NCBI GenBank assembly: GCA_013339765.2
Contig: CM023448.1
Coordinates: 27,232,551 to 27,296,550, forward strand
Source of the DNA: Haemaphysalis longicornis
Taxonomy: Eukaryota; Arthropoda; Arachnida; Ixodida; Ixodidae
Length of the DNA: 64,000 nucleotides
Direction: 5' to 3'
Both the position numbers and the translations under genes were made by a program. How positions within the stretch are numbered: the stretch's first letter is position 1; the number at the start of each line of letters is the position of its first letter. Positions 19,050-30,500 of this stretch are shown here, piece by piece. The notes under the pieces were generated by a model. It saw only the letters and a program-made list of their open reading frames with translations, ran no database searches and had not been told where the DNA came from.

Positions 19050-20610
19050 GCAGGGCAAAGGCGTCTCCCATTCTTCTCCAATTACCTAGGTCCTGTGCCA
19101 ACTGCGACCAATTTATCCCCGCAAACTTCTTGATCTCATCTGCCCATCTTTCTGCCGCCCCCATCAATGCTTGCCTTCTCTATGGATCCTCTCTGTTACC
19201 CTTAATGACCAGCGGTTATCTTACCTTCGCATTACATGCCCTGCCCATGTCCATTTCTTTTTTTTAATCTCTACTTATATGTCCTTAACACGTGTTTGTT
19301 CCCTTACCCACTCCGCTCTATTCTTGTTGCTTAATGTTACACCTATCATTTTCTGCTCCATTGCACGCTGAGTCGTTCTCAATTTAAGTTGAACCCTCTT
19401 AGTGAGCCTCCAGGGTTCTGCCCCGTAGGTGAGTACCCGTAAGATGCAGCTGTCATACACTTTCTTCTTCAGCATCAATGGTAGGCTGCTATTCATTATC
19501 TGAGAATGTCTGTCGTATGCACCCCACCCCATTCTTATCCTTCTAATTATCTCTGCCTCATGGTTGGGATCTGGGGTCACAACTTGGCCTAAATAGATAT
19601 ATTCGCTTACCACTTCCACTGCCTCGCCACCTATCTCAAACCGCTGTGCTGTCCCGAGGTTATTGATCATTACTTTAGTTTTCTGCATATTCATTTTCAG
19701 GCCCACGGTTCTACTTTGTTCGTCCAGTGCGGAAAGCATGCTTTGCAATTTGTCCCCCGAGTTACTTAGCAAGGCAACGTCATCAGCAAATCTGAGGTTA
19801 GTGAGGTATTCTCCATTAACCCTTACTCCCACCTGTCTGCAATCCAACGTTCTTAATACTTCTTGTAAACATGCTGAATAACATTGGAGAGACTGTGTCT
19901 CCTTGTCTGACACCCGTCCTTATAGGTATTTTACTGCTCTCCTTATGGAGGATGATGGTAGCTGTGGACCCATTATAGATATTTTCTAGTATTCTTGCAT
20001 AATGGTCATTTACCCCCTGGTTCCGTAATTCCTGAATAACTGCTAGGGTTTCGACCGAGTCAAATGCTTTCTCATAATCTATGAAAGCTATATATAGGGG
20101 TTCCGTATACTCAGCGCACTTCTCCATCACCTGATTGATCGTGTGAATATGGTCCATTGTTGAATAACCGTTACGGAACCCTGCTTGTTCTTTAGGTTGA
20201 CTGAAATCTAAGGTTGCAGAAATTCTGTTAGCGATTACCTTGGTAAGTACCTTGTAGACGACTGACAGTAAGCTGATCGGCCTGTAATTTTTCAAGTGCA
20301 TCATGTCGCCTTTCTTATGGATTAGGATGATGTTCGCGTTCTTCCAAGATTCCGGTAAACTTGCGGTCATTAGGCATTGCGTATACAGGTTTGCCAGTTT
20401 TTCAAGTACAATTTCTCCGCCATCCTTCAAGAGGCCGGCTGCTATCTGATCCTCCCCAGGTGCTTTCCCCTTTCATTTCTTTCAAAGCCTTCCTTACTTC
20501 TTCGGCCGTTACTGGTGGGATGTCTATCTCCTCTGAACTACTGTCTCGTTGGGCATTATCCTGGATGTTCCGGCTACTGTAAAGGTCCCTATAGAAATCC
20601 TCAGCCACTG
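19050..20610 (-). pseudogene. RTE reverse transcriptase, frameshifted
   Basis: Linker AEDFYRDLYSSRN at 20,608, then frame changes near 20,430 and 19,870. RT blocks: NANIILIHKKGDMMHLKNYR, PISLLSVVYKVLTKVI, EQAGFRNGYSTMDHI, motif A AFIDYEKAFDSVET, motif B GVRQGDTVSPMLFS and motif C LRFADDVALLSNS (FADD intact). The C-terminal part ends at a premature stop near 19,275; coding-like sequence continues to about 19,050. The A-B-C catalytic residues are all preserved, so inactivation is due to frame breaks. Confidence 0.88.
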
Positions 20611-20809
20611 TGACTATTTTATCCCTATTTGGGATGAAATTGCCTTGTTTATCTTTAAGTGCACATATCTGATTTTTTCCAGCGCCAAGACGCCTCTTCA
20701 GTGCTTTAAGGCTACCTCCGTTCTTTACAGCGTATTCGATCCTTTCTATATTATACTTCCGTATGTCAGCTGTCTTACGCTAATTGATTACATTCGAAAG
20801 CTCCGCTAG

Positions 20810-21779
20810 TTATATTCTGTCAGCTGCGGTAGAGATTGTCATTGTTTGCCGTTTTCTAATTATATCTTTCGTGCCCTGTGAATGTTTACCAGTATCCTGT
20901 CTAGCCATAGTTCCCCCGACTTCTACTGAACACTCCGTGATAATGAGTGTAAGGTTGTCGCTAGCTTCCTGTGTCGTAAGCTCAGCTTCATTGTTAAGAG
21001 CTGAATATCGGTTGTGCAGCGCGATCCTGAATTCTTCTGCTTTGCGTCTTACTGTTAGCTCATTTATCGGCTTTTTTCGTACTAGCTTGTTGCGGTGCCG
21101 CCTCAAATGTAGCCTAATTCGAGATCTTACCATACGGTGGTCACTGCACCTTACCCTTCCGAGCACTTCCACATCCTGCACGACTCCAGGGTTATCGCAT
21201 AATATGAAGTCTATTTCATTTGTATGCTCCCCATTCAGGCTCCTCCAGGTGCACTTACGACTATCCCGTTTACAGAAGAAAGTATTCATTATGCGTAGGT
21301 TATTCCGTTCTGCAAACTCAACTAGTAGGTCCCCCCTGCTATTTCTACTGCCCAGTCCAGAGTTCCCAACTGCCTTGTCTCCAGCTTGATTATGGCCTAC
21401 TTTAGCATTGAAGTCTCCCATAAATACGGTATACTGTGCTTTTACTTCAGCAATTGCCGATTCCACATCTTCATAGAAGCGTTCCACTACTTGGTCATCG
21501 TGGCTGGATGGGGGCGGGTAGCCCTGCACCACCTTGAGCTTGTACCTCTTATTGAGCCTAATTACAAGACCTGCCGCCCTTTCGTTAATGCTATAGTATT
21601 CCTCTATGTTGCCAGCTATGCTTTTATTGACTAGAAATCCCACTCCCAGTTCTCTTCTGTCCTCTAGATCCCGGTAACATAACACGTGTTCATTTTTCAG
21701 CACCGTAAATGCTTCGCCTGCCCTCCTAACCTTGCTAAGCCCTAGTACATCCCATTTACATCCCATTACACCCCATGTT
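20810..21779 (-). pseudogene. RTE apurinic-like endonuclease domain
   Basis: The endonuclease would nick target DNA for reverse transcription. Visible blocks: KWDVLGLSKVRR (the catalytic Glu position of LGLSETR-type motifs reads Lys), RRELGVGFLVNKS, VMGDFNAKVG-type box (TVFMGDFNAKVGHNQ), CTWRSLNGEHTNEIDFIL and RCSDHRMVRSRIRL with the SDH box. One long open frame of about 320 codons, ending in stops near 20,810 before the linker. Missing N-terminus and the Glu substitution indicate loss of function. Confidence 0.87.
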
Positions 21780-21790
21780 GGAAGTGTAGT
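21780..21790 (+). repeat. Target-site duplication, right copy (RTE insertion)
   Basis: GGAAGTGTAGT. Partner of 18,999-19,009. Gypsy gag coding resumes beyond it. Confidence 0.88.
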
Positions 21791-22775
21791 ACGAAGTACT
21801 GAAACCATCTTATTGGTGATTGCAGCAGTTACGGGAGACGTGTCCTATACGATGGCAACAAAACCAAATCGGACGGTCGTCAGTGGTCCACCAGGCAGCC
21901 GGATTGCGGAAACAACCACGTGCGGTATGATAGATGGGTGCAAGGCTTGGCCGAAACGGGTGGATACCTTGACGATTGATGGCAAAAACCAGGCAAAGGC
22001 CCAGGATGTCTTTTTGGCGGGCGACAGCTTGAATATCAGAAATGGATTGGCTTTCACCGCTTGGTGCAGTGAGCGGGGCTGGCGACATGGCCTCAATTTC
22101 TCGACGAATTATTCTGGTGAGCGTCTCAGGTGGGGCAGGTGGTGCGACGACGCGCGGGCGACGCAGCACATGTTCGCAGGACGAAGTAGCGGCCGTATTC
22201 GGAAGGCGGACGACGTTTTTGGCAGTACGGCGGCTTTTGGCTTGCTCAAAGCGTCGGCACTCTTCAATGATGTCATTCACGTTTGAGCTGTTCTTGAAAA
22301 CTACTAAATTGAACACGTCGTCCGCAATGCCTTTTAAGATGTGCCCAACCTGTTCTTCCTCAGGCATTGCCGGTCAGCCTTGACGCGCAACCAAGAACGT
22401 TGTGAATATACTTACTGCAGGATTCGGTTGAACTCTGGACACGAGACGCGAGGTTCGTTGCTGCAAGCTGACGGTGAAGAGTCAGGAAAAGAGAAGCTAC
22501 GGGCAGTGTAGCTTCTATTTGAAGACGTCCCGGCTGGTAAATATCTCTACTTTGGCGTCGTACCATGTCAGTCCTGTGCCTTTCAGGAAAAACGGAGCAA
22601 TGGCCAACAGCGCTGTGGGATCCCACCTGTTAAGTCAGCTTACCCGCTCGAACTTACGAATCTACTCATTAGTGTCGACTTCATCGTTGCCGGTAAATAT
22701 TCCAGCTTCTCGAGGGTGAGACACGACGATGGGGAGAATTGCAGCGCCTAGAGCAGGGTCGCTGCTCTTAGGCAT
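21791..22775 (-). pseudogene. Gypsy gag (capsid region and CCHC knuckle)
   Basis: Gag would form the particle that packages element RNA. A plausible start is ATG at 22,775-22,773 (MPKSSDPALGAAILP). Capsid-like blocks follow: PREAGIFTGNDEVDTNE, ALLAIAPFFLKGTGLTWYD and EEEQVGHILKGIADDVFNLV. A CCHC knuckle, CCHRIGHVSRNC, lies near 21,830. A TAG replaces Trp near 22,665, and two or more frame changes break it before the long frame 22,367-21,810. Identity rests on the capsid pattern, the knuckle and the following pol. Confidence 0.82.
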
Positions 22776-23200
22776 ACTTGACGGCGGAAGTTGACGACCA
22801 CTACGGAGCCCCGTGGTACATGGCAAAAGCCCGCCACCTCCACCAAAACGCTACGAGGAAGAAGCGCGGAAATACAATGTATTGACTGAAATTAAAATGC
22901 TGAGCAATGGTCAGCGAGAGAGTGCAGGGACCGGTAGCTGGAAGTCCTTCGTCCTCTTCTAATGTTCAGCCCAAAGAGCACATAGCCGTAGCTGCCCTCA
23001 TCGTCTTCTCAAATTGTTCTTTGACAGTATTATTGCGTTCACTCTCTTCACGCGCTTTTTTTGAGCAGAGCACATCCGTCAATTTTGCCTTTTGTTCTTG
23101 TAGCAAGAGCACGAAACTATTTTTAGTATGTGCCCTTATTTCGCATCTTCGTAATGCCGATGGACACTTCTTTTTTTAAACTACAATACAGGCCAATCCA
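22776..23200 (-). other. Gypsy 5' leader with possible primer-binding site and LTR part
   Basis: Between the gag ATG and the untyped flank. A candidate tRNA primer-binding site (TGGTGGAGGTGGCGG on the - strand) lies around 22,830-22,849, ahead of a T-rich stretch that could be LTR sequence. Without a second LTR to compare, the boundary and even the LTR assignment remain tentative. Confidence 0.4.
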
Positions 23201-24734
23201 TAGTCTATTCAAAATAAAAGTAACCTTGTTCTCTCGGTAAAGCACTCACAATTTACTTCAAATTAGCAAAACTATACAATTGTCATGAGTGTTGGAATGA
23301 ATTGCGATAAATGAATGAATAATGCGGACCTTAATAACGAATCCCACAAGGGCTGGTAGTGTTGAATGTTCCCGTTGGCTGATGGACTGTGTTCAAGCAT
23401 TGTACATTTTGGCCAGACAAGAGTTTCCAGCGACAGAACGACACATTGTTTTTTGTTTGAGAAGCCCAAATCCTCCAGAATACTTACGCGTGACCGGATA
23501 CGTGACCATGTTTTTTTGGACGGGTAATTTCTGCATGTTTAATGAGTAGCATCTGCTTACGTGGAGTCCCTGTCGGGGGCTGGTCACCAGCGAATTTATT
23601 CTATTTATACTTTATATCGTCGAGCGGATTTCACGGGGAAAATTGTGTCAAATACCCTGTGTACCTTTGGAGTCAATTTTCTATGACAGGATAAATCGTA
23701 CAAACGAGTTCAGTTAACCAACGCATTTAACACCCATAAGACAATCCGCAAACTCGCACCGTTGCCCAATTCATTCATCAGAAAAGATACTCACATCCCG
23801 GCTGTTGCGAACGATTCAGTACGTTGTTTTCTCCAATTATAGCCTGCAAGAACAGTTTGCAAAATTAATTCGTGAGTAATTGAAATGATATTTCAGTGCA
23901 TACTAGCCGTATCAATACGTACTCTCTCACATGAAAGGGGATATTTATGCACTCAAACTTCCACATTTAAAAGCAATAAGAGTGTAGTGCACCGGAAACA
24001 ACATTCCTCGTCCGTGGCGTACTGCTTCGGCATTTATCCGAGTCATGTTTACATAACTTTAACTCAAGCCATATCTTTAATATCTCTTTTTGATCAACCT
24101 ATTCAACTGCTACGAACAAAAAAATATTTTTCTCACATTTCAACAAAACACTTAGGTAGAGTCTCAGAAAAATTGGCAGGTTTGTCCACTCTGAAAGAAC
24201 CGAAACTAAATGTATTAGTTCTGAAACGGAGCACTCTTACTCCATCATCAGAGTGACCAATGTTTTTCTCTTTTACGGGATTCACGGACAGAAAATGAGC
24301 TTTTCAGTGGGGGCCTGTTTACAGCCATAACACTCTTTGCCAAGTTTTACCACAGCAGGGACCACGCAAAACCCGAATTTCAACAAATACGAACAAAGGG
24401 AGCAACATAAAGACAGCAAATTTCTTAAAAATTCGTAAAAAAAATTAAAGCCGGAATGCTGTAATGTATACGCGTTATACGTCTACTGCAAAAGATGAAG
24501 ACAAAGGTAAAAAACTTAAAACAGAACGTTCGAATTGCGAAAAACAAAATACCGAAAATGAGGAAACCAAGTACAGCCTTGCATGTCCACAAAAATACGC
24601 AAATGGCAGGAGAAACACTATCAACCGTGTAATAGTCATATATAGCTTGCCCAACCGACATTAAAAATAAAAAAAATATCAAAACACATCAATTTCACAA
24701 AATCTGTCAGCCTAATATCAAAACTGCCGCCCAT
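23201..24734. other. Gene-free AT-rich stretch
   Basis: No coding frame with recognisable motifs on either strand. Around 24,535-24,640 there is a block (GAAAATGAGGAAACC, then ACGCAAATGGCAGGAG) resembling the repeat monomers found at 28.0-30.5 kb. Confidence 0.6.
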
Positions 24735-25160
24735 CTATCCTGTGTAGGTGGCTGAAAAGCGAAGCTGTAAACGACGCCCAAAACGATTACCCACGTGACA
24801 TCACTTCATATCACACCCGTTGATCTACAAGGAGTGAAACCAGGGACAAGTGAAAGGCACTTAAGGACACCCTTTTTCCTTCAAAGAAATATTCTTTGGC
24901 TAGGTTAAGTTATTGCATGATTCATTACGGTCATTGGAGAACCTATATTGGTGAAGCACATGAGTGGAAACTCTTCTTTTATCCAAATAAAGGAACTGAA
25001 ACCTGGAGTTAGACGATTTCACTTCTATTCCGTCTTTGCTGCCCTCGCAAAGGCAACAGAATTGGCGGCAGAGACGGAGAAGTGAGGTGTCATGCGTAGG
25101 TGTGAGCTTCCTTAAATTTATATAACTGCTAGCGCAAGTGGAAGGCGCGCAAACAGCCGA

Positions 25161-25540
25161 GAGTTAGAGGGAGAGACACGTTTTATTCCTGGCCCGGCTG
25201 AGTGCCGACGGTTGAGCCACCGAAGCGCAGCTCAATTGGCCTGAGCCCTGTCTCCCAGAGCGCACTGGGTCTGGACGTCCGAGCCCTCGATGGCAGACAG
25301 CCAGGAGTCGGGGCGGCAAAGGGAGAAGAACAGGAAGCAAGGTAGGGCAGTGCCAGATGGCGTGGGATGTGTCTTGGTAGTCCCCGCAGTGTGGAATGGC
25401 GGGGGTGTGAAAGAGGGATGGCGATATGTCGGTTAGGATTGATCGAGTCGGAAGGGAGTGGGTTTGAATCTGTCTCAAGAGGGATGATTCAACGAGGGAT
25501 AACCAGAGGTGAGGGGTTGCAAGGGTGGTGAGCTACACGT
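25161..25540 (-). mobile_element. 3' end fragment of an RNase H-type LINE nested in X copy 1
   Basis: The - frame (about 25,540-25,164) reads WLSLVESSLLRQIQTHSLPT and then IPHCGDYQDTSHAIWHCPTL, the C-terminal Cys/His finger found at the end of I-group LINE ORF2 proteins, followed by a short tail to a TAA. A putative poly-A signal (AATAAA, - strand) at 25,187-25,182 overlaps the last codons. Only the last ~125 codons of the element are present. Family membership beyond I-group is uncertain. Confidence 0.78.
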
Positions 25541-25668
25541 GCTGTTGGCGGAACACACCGTTCCGTGAGAGGTCCCGTGACGCTATCACGTGGCATTCAG
25601 CAAGAACGCTTGGTGTGAATCAACAGATGTGTACTGTGAGTGCATCGTCTGTCTCCCCATTTCCGAGT

Positions 25669-25749
25669 GGTCTCGTAGCTCAATCAGTAGGGCGACGGGC
25701 TCTCGCTTCGTTTCTCTATTCCTTCTATGTTGGATTCCTGGCGGTCCCA
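25669..25749 (+). repeat. tRNA-like block of X copy 1
   Basis: About 80 bases with an A-box-like GTAGCTCAATCAGTAGGG and a B-box-like GTTGGATTCCTGG, ending CCCA. The B box deviates from the GGTTCGATTCC consensus (compare copy 3). The cloverleaf does not pair fully and the anticodon arm is not clear, so it is not called a tRNA gene. Confidence 0.7.
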
Positions 25750-25849
25750 GTAATTTGTTTTATTGGTTCATGAGAGGTTTCTTTTGGCACCAATGGTAGC
25801 GACATAAAGCTTGGGGGGTAGAGGTAAAAATTTAAGCTCTAAAAATGCG

Positions 25850-26640
25850 TATCTCATACCTCTCATGACTGGAACTGGGCACAGAAAGATCCACCAGAGA
25901 AGGGGGCACCCATAACAAAGCTACAACCACAGTCGCTCTTCGTCTGATATGCCACCCTAATATTCATACCGTTACCCACAAATCGCGATTAGAACCTTAC
26001 TCAAGCTAATTACCAATGGTTTCCCTCGTGAACCATTTTCAAACGGCCCGGCTTTCCATTGCGTCTCATATGTCTCCCGTCCGACACCGCACACAAACGT
26101 AAATATGCCCCAAACAATATTAGAACATCAAAACTTCCGCGAGAACGAGCAAAGCATACACGACCAGCATTCACAGAAACTTCATAGATGGCGCAAGTAA
26201 AGGATTTCTTTGTATATTCGCGTAAATAAAGTATGTTGGTACAACACAACTTTGAAAACTAGAAAGTACAAAACACTAAAAAAACAATTTTCTGTAAAGT
26301 ATGTGACGCATTTTGTTACTTCGTTGCAGCTTTCGTCGGCATATGCCAATCGTCTGCGGCCCCTGCCACGTAAATCCCACTCTTTTTTTCGCTCCACTCC
26401 CCCGCTCCACCCTCCAGTCTAGATCCTCCAACAAAAAACGCACCTAAAGGTTTCATAAACTACATTCAATATAACTGCGTGCCACTGTTCTCGCGCAGTC
26501 AGCTAGAACCTGCCCTTACGGTTGAATATTGGGGAATTCAGAAAGAGGTCTAGTTTTGTGGGCGAGGGTGGTTTGCAATTTTCGTAAACATCTTTTTCAT
26601 CAGTCAAATTTGTTGATTTTGCTGAAACACAGCAATTTAT
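25850..26640. other. Gene-free stretch with one dispersed repeat monomer
   Basis: No supported gene. 26,100-26,240 (AAACTTCATAGATGGCGCAA, then TAAAGGATTTCTTTGT) resembles the ~255-bp repeat monomers farther right. Confidence 0.55.
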
Positions 26641-26641
26641 T

Positions 26642-27797
26642 TGAAAGGGTCACTGACACAAAAAATTTGCATCTTGTTTTTTTTTTGTTGCGATAAGTAG
26701 CTAGTGACCTTCATAACCTGTAGAAACCTCATTTGCTTCAGCGTGCGACGGTTGTTAATTTAGAGGCATTTTCGATGCGGTCAGTCGCAATTCGGTTTAA
26801 GCGGGTGCCGCGAAACGATGGATTTTGTGTGAACAAAGCTGACCACGTGACCATCGGAGGGATATCACAGAGCAGAGCCGCCGTAGCACCATCGAATCCG
26901 CATCGACGGCAGTTTCTGCGAATGCCCCAAGTACTGATCTCGTGAGGCGCTTAATTAAAAAGCGACCGTGGATATGACGCAGGCGCTGCGAATGCAAATG
27001 CTGCCGCGGCTAAAGAACGACGCGCGACGCTCGAGACGGTGGGTGGCAAGACGCGCGCTGGGAGCAGCCGGCCGGTCTGCCTACCGGTCCGCCTACAGAT
27101 GTGTTCGACTTAGCACTGCGGCGGATATTCGAGTGCCGCTCTCGTAAGTGGTGCAGATGACAATTTTTAATGCAACCCGCCATCGCATCATTCACTCCTT
27201 TCTAATGTAGGCCACCATGGTCGGGGCTTGGGGACAATTTCGTGCACCGGTAACAAGCTATCACTCGAGCTACCTGCGCCGGCCTGGGCAATATCGCGGC
27301 CGTGGCCGCCGCCTGCACTGCGACCATGCGGCTATCTCAGTGGGCTTTTCGTGCCTCCGGCGCGTTTTCGCATCCAATGGTAATAAAAAGTAATAGAAAA
27401 CGAGTGCCTGGAACCGCTGTAGAACTTTGGTCGCGGGCAGCTGCCCGATGAGCCGACGAAATCGGGTTGTTCGTTCTCGAGAGCAGAAGCTCCGCCCTCC
27501 GGTCCTCCGTTTGGAGCGGCGAGCCGGGCGAGCCGGCGAAAAACGCCGGCAGTGCGGAAGCGGCCAACACAAACTCATGACGTGTTCCGATGTTGTTTAT
27601 TTACACAATATCCTCGGGATGTCGATTGCGCGTGGTCCTCTGCTGGCTGCTCGGTTGCGTTTCGCACACGTTAAAATTGATTTTAAATATGTTCTAGGTT
27701 GTATTCGCCGCTGATATTTTGCAGATGATGTATATGTGTTCCCACCAATCTATCTCCGAAGTTATCTAGCCTTCAAACTTTTGTGTCAGTGCCCCCT
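26642..27797. repeat. Interval bounded by a short inverted repeat (possible non-autonomous DNA element)
   Basis: AAAGGGTCACTGACACAAAA near 26,645 and, in the opposite orientation, TTTTGTGTCAGTGCCCCCTT near 27,780. The arms share about 20 imperfect bases. The interior is 1.1 kb, with no transposase-like frame. Target duplications were not found. Confidence 0.45.
26990..27560. other. CpG-rich island-like segment without recognised gene
   Basis: Markedly richer in CpG than the flanks, with a GTAAGTGG donor-like string at about 27,144 on the + strand. The short frames on both strands resemble nothing I know. It could be a promoter/first-exon region or simply GC-rich repeat DNA. Confidence 0.35.
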
Positions 27798-28189
27798 TAA
27801 TAAAGGAAATACTTCGATTACAATCTGTGCATTGATCTTATGTCCCAAATATGCCAAATAGTTTCTTGCTCAGAAAATTTGGGACCTGGGAACATTTTCA
27901 CCAGTTTTTATAGTTTTGGCCCTCATTACCGTCTGGTCCAAGAGTTGCTTTCACTTCGTACCGGAAGACTCTATTGAGACACAGACTGCCGGTAAGCGAG
28001 ACCGAAAATTTCGTATTTAATTAGCGTAAGCAACGCTAACTGCCTCAAAACGATCTTCAAAAATTTAGATGTATGCACCGTATACATCTAAAAAAACTAA
28101 CGCTCAACGAGAAAATCTAGGAAGTGAACGTAGGAAACACATATACCACATAGAAACTGCGAACTGCGTAGCGCAACGCATTTTTCAAT

Positions 28190-30500
28190 AAATGTACAAA
28201 CAGCAAAAGTAATATATTTCTTTGTGCACTAGCGGGAAAGGGAGAGTACATTAAGAGGAGTTTTCAAACAAAAAAAAAATTACTGATTTTCATATTTTAC
28301 AAACATAACCAGACGAAATCAAAGATATGCACTTCATACATCTGAACAAATGAAGAATAAATAACAAATTGACTAAAGGCTATGGAAACACAATTAAATA
28401 GCAAAGTCGGCAATCCACGAAAGGGAAAGCACTGCCAGTACAATGCATTGAAGCACAAGTAAAAAATTTATTTCTACAATAATGTAGATAGAGACGACTG
28501 GCCACACAAATATTTGAAACCCTGAAATATGCAATAATACATAAACAATTCAACAAAAACCGGCAGAATGCAAAAGTATGCCTCTTAACGATCTCCAAAA
28601 AGCGAAGACAAAATCATAAACTCTCTGCTAAACATTGGGAATACCAATAAAGAAACATCAAAAATGAGGAAATATTTTAATTAGCTTTATTTGTACAACA
28701 TTCTAATAGGGCGTAGTAAAAGATTTATTTGTGTCATAGCATAAATAAAAATATTTGCCTGAACGGAATAAAAAAAATAAATATTTGAAAAAATTACAAC
28801 ATTCAATTGGTTACCTGAAAGTTAGCGCTTCATGTGTGTTTTCAAAAAGAAAAAACTAAACTGGAAATGCCAACAAGAAAACTGGGAAAAGAATGAGAAA
28901 ACTCGGACAACGAGCTTATTTTGTAACGTCCTGTATTTCCATAGAACACGTTTTGACTGGCACAAGAGATATTAACGCATTATAGCAGAAGCAGACGTAA
29001 TTGTTGTAAAGTAACAAAAACTACAAAACAAAATTTCTTTTAGAAACCAATCCCCCTACACAACACTCCTAAGAGCCGGTAAGTAAAATTGAATAAATAA
29101 TTAAATAACGCACCCTATATATCTTTGTAAAACAAAGTCCTAATTGGCAGACCCGCGACTGAGTGTATGAAATAATAAAACTCTGGAGAACACCCTAGGG
29201 AAATCGAGCAAACTCTCTAATGCCCTGTCTTTCCATTAAAATTTATAGATGGCCGAAATAAAAAAAGTCATCACACACTATTGTAAATGAAAAAAAATCC
29301 AAAGAAATACCGCAGCAAAAATTAGCATTGGCTTAGCAGTTGCTGGGCTATTCCAGGATATAAGTAGAGAGCTGAGGTTCAGGCAGTTATTCTTAGGTAT
29401 TCTGGTTCTCAAGGATAGCTGAATATATGCTTACTGCTGCTGAAACAATTTTCAATCCATTACAATCCTATACAATCAAATCAATCCTATCCAATCCAAT
29501 CCAATTCAATTCAATCGAGTCTACTCTAGGGCAGCGCAGTCCAGTCACTGCTCCTTGCGCATAAGTAGCACGGCTCACCAGGAGCCACGCAAAACTGCTC
29601 AACCTCGGCCAGTGTAGCTCATGCTACAAAACAGCAGAACAAAATTTAACAAAACGCACTAGCGAAAGTTAAAACACGCACCTTGTAATTTCCTTCTATA
29701 ACAGGGTAAACAGAAAACCAACAAACAAATTTGAGAATATGAAAAGCAAAATAGCAAAAACGCGCCGAAAACGTAACAACCTGCATTTTCTCAGCAATGG
29801 CCGAAGAAGCGGAGGTACTCCTGTAATGATTACAGAGGGGAAGTTGGTTGGAAAGCAATAAAATCCTAAACGCTACATAGCATTGCACCGAAAAATAGAC
29901 GAAAAAAATAATCACCTTATGCCTCTATCTCAAAAGCCCAAAGCTAATCTAGCAAAGCCGAGAAAAGGAGATTGAAAATATGACTAACAGACCAGTGAAA
30001 AGGACAAAACCATAATAATGCTGCAATAGCGCTACTAGCGGATATGAAACGGAATAGCAGAAGTGAAGAAATATTTTCTGACGAAATTTTTAGCAAAAAT
30101 GAGGAAAAACTTTTACATAACTGAGGTATAGAAATAAAAAGCTAACCCTTTCTGTACTTTAAAACACAAAAACTAAAGTTGTAGAGCACGTTAAAAAAGG
30201 TAAAAAAAAGGCACAATAGACAAAAGAAACAAAACGCCAGCACCCTCGTTGGACCTCAAAATTCAGAAATAGCAGAGGAAAGTTTTAAATTCAAAATTAG
30301 CGCAAGTGGGTATAGATAGACCGGTTCCCAATAATCTAACGAAACCAAAATGTAAAAAATATTTTTATAAAAAGGCATTGTGATAAATATAAGTTTATTT
30401 CACTTCCTAAAAAACGGAAGAGCGAAAGAGCATTTTAAATGCCAAACTACGCCCAAGAAATTCTGTCGACTTTCCTTTCTCTGCGCAATAGCGAACGTAC
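28190..30500 (+). repeat. Diverged tandem-like repeat, period about 255 bp
   Basis: A weak motif, roughly AAGTAAAAGATTTATTTGT preceded by GAAAATGAGGAAA-type sequence, recurs near 28,201, 28,456, 28,714, 28,965 and 29,254 (spacings of about 255, 258, 251 and 289). Weaker echoes occur near 29,797, 30,030 and 30,285. Related single blocks occur near 24,540, 26,185 and 34,470. Found by eye, so the period and extent are estimates. Confidence 0.45.
29451..29517 (+). repeat. Imperfect (CAATC/CAATT)n microsatellite
   Basis: CAATCCATTACAATCCTATA followed by CAATCCAATCCAATTCAATT. A short degenerate pentanucleotide run. Confidence 0.85.

Larger units (their letters stand above)
19010..21779 (-). mobile_element. 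RTE (BovB-like) LINE inserted in the gypsy gag-pol boundary
   Basis: 2.77 kb, 5'-truncated, with an 11-bp flanking duplication GGAAGTGTAGT. On the - strand it reads endonuclease (21,779-20,810), linker (20,610-20,430), RT (20,430-19,275) and 3' coding relics to about 19,050, ending in AGGCTGATGATGATGATGA, the TGA-type tail typical of RTE elements. The start lacks the first residues of the endonuclease. Because it splits gag from pol, it inserted after the LTR element had integrated. Confidence 0.9.
13804..23200 (-). mobile_element. Ty3/mdg4 (gypsy)-type LTR retrotransposon, decayed and interrupted
   Basis: On the - strand the order is 5' leader (about 23,200-22,776), gag (22,775-21,791), linker (19,009-18,665), protease (16,910-16,530), RT (16,210-15,346), RNase H (15,345-14,690) and integrase (14,582-13,804). 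This protease-RT-RNase H-integrase order is diagnostic of Ty3/mdg4-like elements. Two foreign LINEs split it (19,010-21,779 and about 16,905-18,664). The integrase C-terminus and the 3' LTR are missing because the array starts at 13,803. The right boundary is approximate: I could not find an LTR pair. Confidence 0.85.
24735..25845 (+). repeat. X repeat, copy 1 (with tRNA-like block), split by a LINE fragment
   Basis: The left part, 24,735-25,158, matches 53,825-54,170 plus about 55,665-55,745 (shared strings AAGCTGTAAACG, TCAAAGAAATATTCTT, GGCGGCAGAGA, GGTGTGAGCTTCCTT). The right part, about 25,565-25,845, matches 55,770-56,045 (GTGACGC, GTGGCATTCAGC, GGGTAGAGGTAAAA). Without the insertion X would be about 0.7 kb. 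This copy shows the X sequence uninterrupted at the point where copies 2 and 3 carry a LINE. The function and class of X are unknown. Confidence 0.78.

Noticed and set aside
18710..19267. A + strand gene of about 185 codons
   Set aside because: It spans the RTE tail and gypsy linker, is antisense to both and has no recognisable domain.
22776..23200. A defined 5' LTR with PBS
   Set aside because: Only a possible PBS string was seen. There is no second LTR in the window for comparison, so the borders stay undefined.
27270..27714. Host gene exon in the CpG-rich segment
   Set aside because: Arg-rich frames on both strands fit CpG-rich composition; no conserved motif, no convincing splice pair. 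Kept only as an unassigned CpG-rich segment.
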